A stretch of 7,037 bases of DNA from Bacteroidales bacterium (GTDB lineage: Bacteria > Bacteroidota > Bacteroidia > Bacteroidales > UBA10428), in assembly GCA_016935595.1 (NCBI GenBank), contig JAFGQQ010000185.1:1-7037 (forward strand), written 5' to 3'. Numbering within the stretch: position 1 is the stretch's first letter; each line of letters opens with the position of its first letter. Of the stretch, positions 1 through 6,486 are shown in pieces. The position numbers were made by a program, and so were the translations under genes. The notes under the pieces are model-generated. The model was not told the DNA's origin and did not search any database. It saw only the letters and a list, made by a program, of their open reading frames with translations.

Positions 1-402
1 ATCATAGATGATGAACCCGCGTCAGGGGTATACTATAATGAGGAAATTTATCAGGAAACCGCGCAATCTCAGAATTTGCAAAAACTAATTCATGGGCCTG
101 TTTTTTCTGTTGCTACGATATTCAAGATAGGCGCAAAATCCAGTTTTGTGTTCGATTCTATGATTGGACATTTTAAATATGAAAAAGTGAATCAAGATGA
201 AGAATATGTTTTAAATATGGGGACAAAATATACTGTAACCCGTAAAAATGCATATGCAACAGCGCTGTTTTTAATGCCGGGTATACGTTTTCAAAATACC
301 GACCGTAAAGCTTTCCAAATTTGCGTTGCCGGGGTATCTATGTTTGGCGATTCAGATGCATCCTTTCCAATTCCAATGTGCTCCTGGTTATATAAATTAT
401 AA
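1..402 (+). CDS. C-terminal part of a probable outer-membrane beta-barrel protein (5' end outside window)
   Basis: The frame is open from the first base to a TAA at 400-402, giving 133 residues with no stop. The gene therefore enters from the left, and an internal TTG at 76 is unlikely to be its start. The visible part alternates polar and hydrophobic/aromatic residues in strand-length blocks separated by short polar turns (for example SSFVFDSMIGHFKYEK, then AYATALFLMPGIRFQ, then AFQICVAGVSMFG). It ends in an aromatic-rich stretch, PMCSWLYKL. Such alternation with a hydrophobic/aromatic terminal strand is typical of outer-membrane beta-barrels, so location in the outer membrane is inferred. 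No enzymatic motif or named family is recognised. The next gene starts 287 bp downstream on the same strand and probably has its own promoter. Confidence 0.7.
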   Translation: MIDDEPASGVYYNEEIYQETAQSQNLQKLIHGPVFSVATIFKIGAKSSFVFDSMIGHFKYEKVNQDEEYVLNMGTKYTVTRKNAYATALFLMPGIRFQNTDRKAFQICVAGVSMFGDSDASFPIPMCSWLYKL

Positions 403-413
403 TCCGGATTATA
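398..413. repeat. Perfect 16-bp palindrome over the stop codon of the first gene
   Basis: TATAATCCGGATTATA reads the same on both strands and spans the TAA stop at 400-402. It is surrounded by further AT-rich sequence. As RNA it would make only a weak, tight hairpin and no T-run follows, so it is a poor intrinsic terminator. It could be a protein-binding site or chance. Confidence 0.4.
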
Positions 414-473
414 TTATATAATAAAAATGTACTTGTGTTTTCAGGGAAAACCGGTATAATAATTCCTGAATAA

Positions 474-487
474 AGCAGGAGAGGAGC
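474..487 (+). repeat. Left copy of a purine-rich 14-mer (AGCAGGAGAGGAGC)
   Basis: This 14-base sequence is repeated exactly at 6998-7011, in the same orientation. The bases just before both copies are also alike (GAATAA here, GAATTAAG there), so similarity extends to about 20 bases with two small gaps. This copy lies in the intergenic region before the glycoside hydrolase gene, and no start codon follows at ribosome-binding distance. A short complement, TCCTG at 464-468 and CAGGA at 476-480, could form a small hairpin. Its function is unknown. Confidence 0.5.
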
Positions 488-594
488 TTAATAATTATTT
501 ACATCATTACTTTCGCCTTATAATATTGATTAAATAATTTAATGTAATTTAAACTTCAAATTGGTAGTATGCCCCAAATTATTTTCAACAAGTT

Positions 595-624
595 ATTGAA
601 GGACTTTTGTTCCTTATAAGTTTT
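595..624 (+). promoter_or_regulatory. Candidate Bacteroidota-type promoter for the glycoside hydrolase gene
   Basis: ATTG at 595-598 and TAAGTTTT at 617-624, 18 bp apart, resemble the Bacteroidota TTTG (-33) and TAnnTTTG (-7) boxes, with one mismatch in each. Transcription would start near 630 and leave a leader of about 60 bases. A short stem, AAGGA at 599-603 with TCCTT at 611-615, sits between the boxes and could be an operator or chance. The call rests only on consensus similarity in AT-rich DNA. Confidence 0.3.
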
Positions 625-689
625 TATTTTAAATTGCAGTTACAATTAATACTGACATAATAATTCTATAATCTAATTAAATAATACAT

Positions 690-2942
690 ATGAACCGATT
701 AGCTATCATTGCATTACTTATGTTTGTAATTATATCCGCTAATTCTCAAAACAACCGGATTACTTACAACGGAAAGGAACTATTTTTAAATGGAACAAAT
801 TTGGCATGGGTAGATTTTGCCAATGATATTGGTAACGAAAATGTAAATTTCGATAAGTTTGGGGCTGTATTTAAAGAAATTCACAGTTATGGGGCAAACA
901 GCGTTCGGTTATGGTTACATACCAATGGAACCAAAACTCCGCAGTTTAATGGTGACACAGTTTCTGGGCCTGGAACCGGGGCTATTGATGACTTAAAACA
1001 AATTCTGGATAGTGCCTATCAATATGATATAGGATTAATTCTATGCCTTTGGTCGTTCGATATGTTAAGGCTTAATATCGGCGAACCATACTTAACGCGA
1101 AATCGAAAGATACTTGAAAATGATACTGCGTTGAATTGTTATATTGAGCATGCCTTAAAACCTATGGTTGATTCAACCAAGAATCATCCCGCCATTATTG
1201 CATGGGAAGTATTTAACGAGCCTGAAGGTATGATAACCGATGCATTCTGGGGCGGCTGGAGCGATATTGGCCATGTTACGCGTAAGGATGTACAAAGGGT
1301 AATAAACCGTGTGGCCGGTGCTATTCATCGAATAGGCACTGATTTACAGATTACCAGTGGGGCACATAACATGCATTCATTAACAGAAGCAGACGGTGGG
1401 GATCATAATTTCTATTCCGATTCGGCATTATATAATGTTGGAGGTGATTTGGATGGATATCTCGATTTTTACCAGGTACACCATTACGACTTTCCTATAA
1501 ACCCATTTGAACATCATTTTGATTACTGGAACCTCGACAAACCTCTTCTAATTGGAGAATTTCATCCGGGCTGCGATGACTGTGGAGATTTTAGTAATTA
1601 TGAAACTATTATTGACAGCGGCTATGCCGGTGCAATGGGATGGATGTGGCTCGATTCCTATGGTGGAAAAATTAAAGAAGAGGTTGAATACCTTTTCTTC
1701 AACAAAACTTCAGAAGTTGATATTGATAATATGTTGGGCGATAGCCCGTCTCTTGATTTCACCGGGCCTGATTATGGAAAAGTCTTTGAATCTGGCAGCG
1801 ATGTTGATTTTGCCGCTGATGCTGATGATACAGATGGAACAATAGCAAAAGTAGAGTTTATCCTGGATAATGAAATTGGTGAAGATGACATATTATTAAC
1901 TGATATAGAAGCACCTTATGAATATACAATGGAAAGCCCTGATGATGGTGTTTACGTTGTTTATGCCAGGGTTATTGATGATGATGGATATGAAAAAACA
2001 AGTGATAGAATTAAGTTTATCATAGGCGACCCGCCCCGTTATCGTTATGAAGCTGAGGAAGCCCAACTTACCGGTGATGCCACAGTCAAAAACCATGCAG
2101 AGGCAAGCAATGGAAAATATGTCGACTATACCTCGAGTGGTTCCATAAAATGGACTATCCCTAATTGCCCGGAAGACGGTACTTATGAAATGGTTATTGG
2201 CTATGGGATTTTTTACGGAGAAAAAAACAATTACATTATGGTCAATAATGATACTGCCAACCATGTAGATTTTCAATTTACCGGATCCTCAAGCGGATGG
2301 CTTCGTGATACTGTTTCATTGGATTTACTGGAGGGCGAAAATACAATATCGATAGAGTATTTCTGGGGTTGGATGCAATTTGATTTTATAGAATTTACAT
2401 TTCCCCGGTTGCCATATGCCCAAGAAATTATTTTATCTACTGCTACCGGTGATAATTTTATCGATGTTGCAGGTGGTTCATTGCAAATGGAGGCTGCTAT
2501 TGAACCGGAAGAAGCATCTTATTACCCGGTTGAATGGAAGCTTAACAGTACGAAAATAGCCACTATTGATGAGAATGGTTTACTTACTGCAAAAGGAAAT
2601 GACAATGGAACGGTTACAGTAATTGCTTCTGCTACCGATGGTTCAGGGGTAACTGAAGAAATGGAAATTACAATAACGAATCAAATTGTTGGCATAGAAA
2701 AAAATAATACATCTATTGTAAAACTCTATCCGAACCCTGTAAATGATATATTATATTTTGAACTTAATGATGAAGTTTGTCAGATTGAGATATACAATAT
2801 TCAGGGTTTGTTATTACGCTTATATAAGCCAGAGAGTAAAACAGGGTTTATTAATGTTTCCGGGTATCCGGAAGGAGTTTACTATTTGTGTATTAAATAT
2901 TCGAATAATAACAGAAGAAACAGCCTGTTTATTAAAAAATAG
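690..2942 (+). CDS. Secreted modular GH5-type glycoside hydrolase (probable beta-mannanase/endoglucanase) with CBM and T9SS sorting domain
   Basis: This 750-residue protein starts with a Sec signal peptide (about 1-19, ending NSQ). Residues 22-330 are a GH5 / clan GH-A catalytic barrel: conserved R73 in SVRLWLH, acid/base E177 in WEVFNEP, H265 and Y266 in VHHYD, nucleophile E290 in LLIGEF, and Trp 318/320 at the last strand. Residues 353-445 resemble a Big_9 Ig-like domain (KVEFILD, then YVVYARVIDDDG). Residues 451-570 resemble CBM35/CBM6 (YEAEEA at 453-458, W537, FDFIEF at 564-569). Residues 577-664 resemble Big_2 (ATIDENGLLTAKG). Residues 677-750 are a T9SS type A tail (LYPNP, then YPEGVYYL, ending KK). 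It should be exported by Sec and then T9SS to cleave an extracellular beta-1,4-glycan. Mannan is my best guess from the overall look and the CBM35-like domain. Cellulose or other glucans are possible. No SusC/SusD genes are nearby. The ATG follows an A/T-rich leader without a Shine-Dalgarno sequence. Confidence 0.9.
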   Translation: MNRLAIIALLMFVIISANSQNNRITYNGKELFLNGTNLAWVDFANDIGNENVNFDKFGAVFKEIHSYGANSVRLWLHTNGTKTPQFNGDTVSGPGTGAIDDLKQILDSAYQYDIGLILCLWSFDMLRLNIGEPYLTRNRKILENDTALNCYIEHALKPMVDSTKNHPAIIAWEVFNEPEGMITDAFWGGWSDIGHVTRKDVQRVINRVAGAIHRIGTDLQITSGAHNMHSLTEADGGDHNFYSDSALYNVGGDLDGYLDFYQVHHYDFPINPFEHHFDYWNLDKPLLIGEFHPGCDDCGDFSNYETIIDSGYAGAMGWMWLDSYGGKIKEEVEYLFFNKTSEVDIDNMLGDSPSLDFTGPDYGKVFESGSDVDFAADADDTDGTIAKVEFILDNEIGEDDILLTDIEAPYEYTMESPDDGVYVVYARVIDDDGYEKTSDRIKFIIGDPPRYRYEAEEAQLTGDATVKNHAEASNGKYVDYTSSGSIKWTIPNCPEDGTYEMVIGYGIFYGEKNNYIMVNNDTANHVDFQFTGSSSGWLRDTVSLDLLEGENTISIEYFWGWMQFDFIEFTFPRLPYAQEIILSTATGDNFIDVAGGSLQMEAAIEPEEASYYPVEWKLNSTKIATIDENGLLTAKGNDNGTVTVIASATDGSGVTEEMEITITNQIVGIEKNNTSIVKLYPNPVNDILYFELNDEVCQIEIYNIQGLLLRLYKPESKTGFINVSGYPEGVYYLCIKYSNNNRRNSLFIKK

Positions 2943-2988
2943 AAATAGAAAATCATTTTTATATTTTGAAAAAATAACAGGGATAAAT

Positions 2989-3052
2989 TAGACTGAAAAT
3001 TTTTATTGCGATATCCAGTATGCGGCTCTGGGTTTTAATAATTGTCAGTCTA
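2989..3052. repeat. Inverted repeat forming an imperfect long hairpin between convergent genes
   Basis: TAGACTGA at 2989-2996 is the exact reverse complement of TCAGTCTA at 3045-3052. Inside, AATT at 2998-3001 pairs with 3040-3043, TTA at 3003-3005 pairs with 3036-3038, and CCAG at 3015-3018 pairs with CTGG at 3028-3031. The result is an interrupted stem of about 64 nucleotides. No T-run follows on either strand, so a simple intrinsic terminator is unlikely. It may be a structured RNA, a degenerate palindromic repeat, or chance. Confidence 0.4.
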
Positions 3053-3124
3053 TGCGTAGCCGAAGACCGGACATACTTCTACTCTGTTCAATATAACAAG
3101 GATTCTGCCTATGAAGTTTCATGA
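3020..3124 (+). CDS. Possible small ORF of 34 codons with signal-peptide-like start
   Basis: ATG at 3020 opens a 34-codon frame that ends at TGA 3122-3124. The peptide begins MRLWVLIIVSLCVA, which resembles a short signal peptide or membrane segment, and continues EDRTYFYSVQYNKDSAYEVS. The frame stays open upstream to 2987, but no other good start is seen. It lies 77 bp after the hydrolase stop on the same strand, and the following regulator gene is convergent. The stretch looks richer in G and C than its neighbours. It also overlaps an inverted repeat, so the DNA could instead be a structured element or the remnant of a longer gene. I do not recognise the peptide. A minus-strand 26-codon frame crosses the same bases, which weakens the case for coding. 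Confidence 0.25.
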   Translation: MRLWVLIIVSLCVAEDRTYFYSVQYNKDSAYEVS

Positions 3125-3169
3125 AGGAACATAAAGAAATTAGTAACATACTTTAAAAACATATTTTAT

Positions 3170-3922
3170 CTAATTCTCCAGCCATTTTTTAAAATCCTGT
3201 ACTTTTTCACGGCTTACTATCAACTCATCGGATTCGTTAGAATGAAGCTTTACCTGTAAACGGCTGTTTGAGAAGCTGATTATATCTGAAATAGCTGAAA
3301 AGGTAACAATATATTTACGGTTAATCCTGAAAAACCTGGCAGGATCTAATAAATCCTCAAGTTGATCAAGCGAATAACCAATTGCATAATCGCGTCCCGA
3401 ATTATTTTGAAGGAATGTGTATTTTTCCATACTGTAAAAACATTGCACATCATCAGTTGTAAATACTTTTATGTGTTCACCTACTTTAATTACAAATTTA
3501 TTTTTGTAATTCTTTGTTAGTGAATGTAATATATTATCAAAAACCTGTGCAGGTATCTCATTCGGAGAGTTGTTTTCTTTAAATTTATCTATTGCATTAT
3601 TCAATTCATTTTGATCAATGGGCTTTAATAAATAGTCGATACTGTTTACCTTAAAAGCTTTAAGGGCATACTCATCATATGCAGTAGTGAAAATTACAGG
3701 TGTTTTTACAATGGTTTGTTCAAAAATCTCGAAGCTCAACCCATCGGCCAGTTGAATATCCATAAAAATTATATCAGGCTCATGATTGTTGCTTAACCAT
3801 TTTACTGCATTTTTAACTGACTGGATAATTCCCAGTATTTCAATAGATTGATCATATTTTTTAATTAATCCGGAAAGCCTTTCTGCTGCCACTTTTTCGT
3901 CTTCAATAATTAAGCAATTCAT
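3170..3922 (-). CDS. LytTR-family response regulator (LytR/AlgR type)
   Basis: From the chosen start the protein has 250 residues, the usual size for this family. The receiver domain covers about the first 115 residues: the acidic pair in IIEDE, phospho-acceptor Asp in IIFMDIQL (residue 55), the switch Thr in FTTAYD (79) and the conserved Lys in YLLKPID (100). A linker leads to a LytTR DNA-binding domain at about 143-248, with RFFRINRKYIV and the closing VSREKVQDFKKWL. It should act in the cytoplasm as a transcription regulator phosphorylated by the kinase encoded just upstream. I chose the ATG at 3922 because family members typically begin M-x-C-L-I-I-E-D-E and it leaves a 4-bp gap after the kinase stop. 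An in-frame ATG at 3943 would add seven residues and overlap the kinase gene by 17 bp. Target genes cannot be read from the window. Confidence 0.9.
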   Translation of the reverse strand: MNCLIIEDEKVAAERLSGLIKKYDQSIEILGIIQSVKNAVKWLSNNHEPDIIFMDIQLADGLSFEIFEQTIVKTPVIFTTAYDEYALKAFKVNSIDYLLKPIDQNELNNAIDKFKENNSPNEIPAQVFDNILHSLTKNYKNKFVIKVGEHIKVFTTDDVQCFYSMEKYTFLQNNSGRDYAIGYSLDQLEDLLDPARFFRINRKYIVTFSAISDIISFSNSRLQVKLHSNESDELIVSREKVQDFKKWLEN

Positions 3923-3926
3923 TTGT

Positions 3927-4976
3927 TTAATATTTATTTTCAATAATTGGCAACTTTACAATAAATTCATTCTGTACATTAATAATTTCGATTGATGAAC
4001 CAGAAAGATATTCATATCTTTTTTTCAGGTTATCAAGTCCCATTGGTTCTTTTTCTGAAATAATTGTTTTTTTCTTTTGAATGTTGTTTTTTACTATTAT
4101 AAAACCCTCTTCAACACCAATTTCAATTTTCAAAGGCATATCATCAGCTATAATATTATGTTTTATGGCATTTTCAACTAACATTTGTATTCCCAGGGGG
4201 ACTAACTGAATAATATTTTTAGAAGGTATATAAGAACTAAACTTTAATGCTTCTCCAAATCTCATTTTCGATAGAAATATATAATCCTCAACAAATCTCA
4301 TCTCATCATGTATTGAGACTAGTTCTATATCGCTTTGCTCCAGTACATATCGGTAAATATCTGATAGTTTTTTAATGAAATCAGTGGCCAGTTCGGGTTT
4401 TTGTTCCACTACTCCGCTAAGGGTATTTAAACTGTTAAAAAGAAAATGAGGATTAACCTGGTTCTTCAGGGCTTCATATTTTGCCAGTAGGTTTTCCCTT
4501 TTCAATTCTTCGTTTGCTTCAATTGCTTTTTTCCAGTATTTTGTAAGATATGTTGAATAAAATAGGGAAATTACAATCATGTCAAGGGAAAATATCATTA
4601 AAGTATGCACCAATACAGTTATAAAAAGATCTTGTCCGGTCAATTTCAATACGTAATTATCAAATAAATAGGATATAAGTGGACAAAATATCATCCCGTA
4701 AATTATATACATCAGCAAGCTAATTATGTTTGCCTTTTTGGGATTCTTAGCCCAGTCAAGTTTTTTTTCGGTAAATTTGCCAATTGCTGTATGGCCTAAC
4801 CAGAAGGTAAATCCAAGTGCAAATCCAAAGGAAGAAAACTTAATATAGTAGAAAAAAGATGAAAATAGTTTTGGACCATTAAAGAAATAGGATATTAATG
4901 TAGAAGTGCCAACTATAAAAATAATTGAAGCTATTATGTTAAAGTAACTTTCTCTTTTTTTGTTTTTGAATTTCAT
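3927..4976 (-). CDS. LytS-type sensor histidine kinase with four membrane helices
   Basis: This 349-residue protein has an N-terminal membrane region with four likely helices (about 13-31, 43-64, 85-105 and 119-143). A coiled-coil-like stretch follows (146-172), then a His_kinase domain (PF06580 type) with the H-box NPHFLFNSLNTL and phospho-acceptor His177. The ATPase part has the N-box LVENAIKHN (266-274) and the glycine motif GLDNLKKR (313-320). This is the short kinase type that pairs with LytTR regulators in Bacteroidota. There is no large extracellular sensor domain, so any signal is probably sensed within or near the membrane. The regulator gene follows after 4 bp, which implies co-transcription and pairing. 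The TAA stop is at 3929-3927. The leader is A/T-rich, and I see no convincing -33/-7 pair. A palindromic repeat lies 84 bp upstream of the start. The signal and regulated genes are unknown. Confidence 0.92.
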   Translation of the reverse strand: MKFKNKKRESYFNIIASIIFIVGTSTLISYFFNGPKLFSSFFYYIKFSSFGFALGFTFWLGHTAIGKFTEKKLDWAKNPKKANIISLLMYIIYGMIFCPLISYLFDNYVLKLTGQDLFITVLVHTLMIFSLDMIVISLFYSTYLTKYWKKAIEANEELKRENLLAKYEALKNQVNPHFLFNSLNTLSGVVEQKPELATDFIKKLSDIYRYVLEQSDIELVSIHDEMRFVEDYIFLSKMRFGEALKFSSYIPSKNIIQLVPLGIQMLVENAIKHNIIADDMPLKIEIGVEEGFIIVKNNIQKKKTIISEKEPMGLDNLKKRYEYLSGSSIEIINVQNEFIVKLPIIENKY

Positions 4977-5059
4977 GATGTATAAATTAAATGAATTTTT
5001 TTAAAATTGAAAAATTTATATGTTTTAGCTTAAGGTGATCGATAAAGTATATATTAATC

Positions 5060-5135
5060 GTCATTGCGAGTGGAATGAAGCAATCTTGTGTATGGTAAAT
5101 TTATAGATTGCTTCGGGCCTAACCCTCGCAATGAC
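5060..5135. repeat. Palindromic REP/MITE-like dispersed repeat element (about 76 bp)
   Basis: Two nested pairs of perfect arms are present. The outer GTCATTGCGAG (5060-5070) pairs with CTCGCAATGAC (5125-5135). The inner GAAGCAATCT (5077-5086) pairs with AGATTGCTTC (5105-5114). They are separated by a 6-base and a 10-base asymmetric internal loop and an 18-base apical loop. The core words TCATTGCGAG and GAAGCAATCT are familiar to me from intergenic palindromic repeats found in many copies in Bacteroidota and some other bacteria; this is recall, not a search. It has no coding capacity. It sits after the transglutaminase-like gene and before the kinase gene, both on the minus strand, so its RNA hairpin could limit read-through or protect the upstream 3' end. 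Confidence 0.85.
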
Positions 5136-5185
5136 ATATTCATTCTAGTTTTTTAAGATATTCCAATTAAGCAATTACACAATTA

Positions 5186-6445
5186 CTATTGAGATAAAAT
5201 CATTTTCTTTATTTGCCTGAAGTTACCAACCTCCAGACTATAAAAGTAGACACCTGATGGAAAATTATTTGCATCAAATTTTACACTATAACTTCCCTCA
5301 GATAGTTTTTCATCAATTAAGCTTTTTACAGTTTTTCCTGCCATGTCAAAAATCGTAAGTATAACCTTTCCTTCACCTGGTATTGAGAATTTAATATTTG
5401 TATTAAACTGAAAAGGATTCGGATAGTTTTGACTTAAATTATAATCATTTAATACTGAAGTTTCAACCACTCCGGTATTAACTTCAGAATTTGTTGTATC
5501 ATCTTCCAATGAACTTGTCGTATCAACTTCAAATGACTTTGTAATTTGAATTTCAGGGGTATTATTGTAGATTTCATGCAACTTCATAAGATTTTCAGCA
5601 TTAAGCGATTTCATTAACTCACTTATAGTATCCAGTAATTCAATTTGTTCTGAAGTCAATTGGTTATTATCGAAAACATAATCCAGTATTGGTGCATATT
5701 GAGTAATTGGATATTCAGTTCCTAATACCGCTGCCAAATCGTGAGGTATTTTTCCTGCAATCGAAATCAATCCTGTGTATTGACCGGGATTTCCAAATAA
5801 TTCTGGATTAACCTCTTCATTTTGCAATTGTAACCATGCTTCATTACTATAATCAAACAAATTACTGCTAAAATCAACCTGGTCTGTACTAGGGTCAACC
5901 AACATCCAGCGCTTTTCATTTTCATTCCAAACTTCACAAATGGTGTGGCTTGCATGAAAATTGGGAATTAAATAGGTAGCATGTCCGGAGCGGACTCTCG
6001 CCGGAATACCTTGATATTTCAATATAGATGCCAGTAAAATTGCATTTTGTTGACATCCCATTACTAAACGATTTTCAGGTTCTCTGGTATTTACCAAATC
6101 AGAGGAGTCATAGGATAGAAGACCTTCTAAAATGGACTTAACACTTGGAAACCTCAGATACTCATCCCATCTCTCTTCGGGAATTAGATTCTTATATCTC
6201 GGTAATTCAACATAAGGATGAATAAACAGGGATTTGATTAAACTGCATAGTTCCGGTAATGAGTCAGGTAAGTTTTTATATAAATAATCATACTCTCCTG
6301 GATCGGTAAATTCACTATATTGAAGATAAAAATCCAGTATTGTGCTATCGGTTAGTTCATTCGCACTCAGCTTATTTTTTTGTTGAGCGTAACACCCTGC
6401 TATTATCAGGATTGAAATTGTCAAAATTGAAATTGTTGTTTTCAT
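5186..6445 (-). CDS. Secreted transglutaminase-like (papain-fold) protein with T9SS type A sorting domain
   Basis: This 419-residue protein starts with a signal sequence, MKTTISILTISILIIAGCYAQQ. Residues about 100-190 carry a transglutaminase-like Cys-His-Asp triad: C131 in MGCQQNAILLAS, H167 in FHASHTICEVW and D184 in WMLVDPSTD. The hydrophobic helix after the Cys and the GIPARVRSG strand fit the fold. Bacterial members include peptidases and cross-linking enzymes, so the reaction is not settled. Residues 195-300 match nothing I recognise. A Thr/Ser/Asp-rich linker (305-330) leads to a T9SS type A domain (336-419: LSQNYPNPF, FDMAGKTVKSL, FPSGVYFYSLEVG). The signal sequence is ambiguous: I-A-G-C18 is a lipobox, while C-Y-A20 could be a signal peptidase I site. 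The protein should end up outside the cell or on its surface. It follows the DUF4870-like gene by 41 bp and may share its transcript. The TAG stop is at 5188-5186. Confidence 0.85.
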   Translation of the reverse strand: MKTTISILTISILIIAGCYAQQKNKLSANELTDSTILDFYLQYSEFTDPGEYDYLYKNLPDSLPELCSLIKSLFIHPYVELPRYKNLIPEERWDEYLRFPSVKSILEGLLSYDSSDLVNTREPENRLVMGCQQNAILLASILKYQGIPARVRSGHATYLIPNFHASHTICEVWNENEKRWMLVDPSTDQVDFSSNLFDYSNEAWLQLQNEEVNPELFGNPGQYTGLISIAGKIPHDLAAVLGTEYPITQYAPILDYVFDNNQLTSEQIELLDTISELMKSLNAENLMKLHEIYNNTPEIQITKSFEVDTTSSLEDDTTNSEVNTGVVETSVLNDYNLSQNYPNPFQFNTNIKFSIPGEGKVILTIFDMAGKTVKSLIDEKLSEGSYSVKFDANNFPSGVYFYSLEVGNFRQIKKMILSQ

Positions 6446-6486
6446 AACTAAAAGTTTTATTGTTATTATAATTATTGTTTATTAAT

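Noticed and set aside
76..402. Separate gene starting at TTG 76
   Set aside because: The same frame is open back to base 1 with residues of the same character, so this is the tail of a longer gene cut by the window edge.
599..630. Intrinsic terminator (AAGGA/TCCTT stem followed by T-rich sequence)
   Set aside because: It is about 200 bp after the nearest stop codon, the stem is short and bulged, and the T-rich stretch is interrupted; it coincides with the likely promoter instead.
1552..1845. Plus-strand reading frame inside the glycoside hydrolase gene
   Set aside because: It lies in another frame of a well-supported gene with intact catalytic and Ig-like domains, and its translation has no recognisable features.
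1896..2276. Minus-strand reading frame of 126 codons opposite the Ig/CBM region
   Set aside because: It is fully antisense to conserved domains, and its composition looks like a by-product of the plus-strand codons.
2955..2975. Intrinsic terminator after the hydrolase gene (ATTTTT paired with AAAAAT)
   Set aside because: The stem contains only A-T pairs, so it would be very weak; such runs are expected by chance in this AT-rich spacer.
2743..2991. Frame overlapping the end of the hydrolase gene
   Set aside because: It covers the T9SS tail in another frame and has no family features; the tail itself is well conserved in the true frame.
5767..5955. Minus-strand 62-codon frame inside the transglutaminase-like gene
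   Set aside because: It overlaps the catalytic His/Asp region in a different frame and has no independent support.
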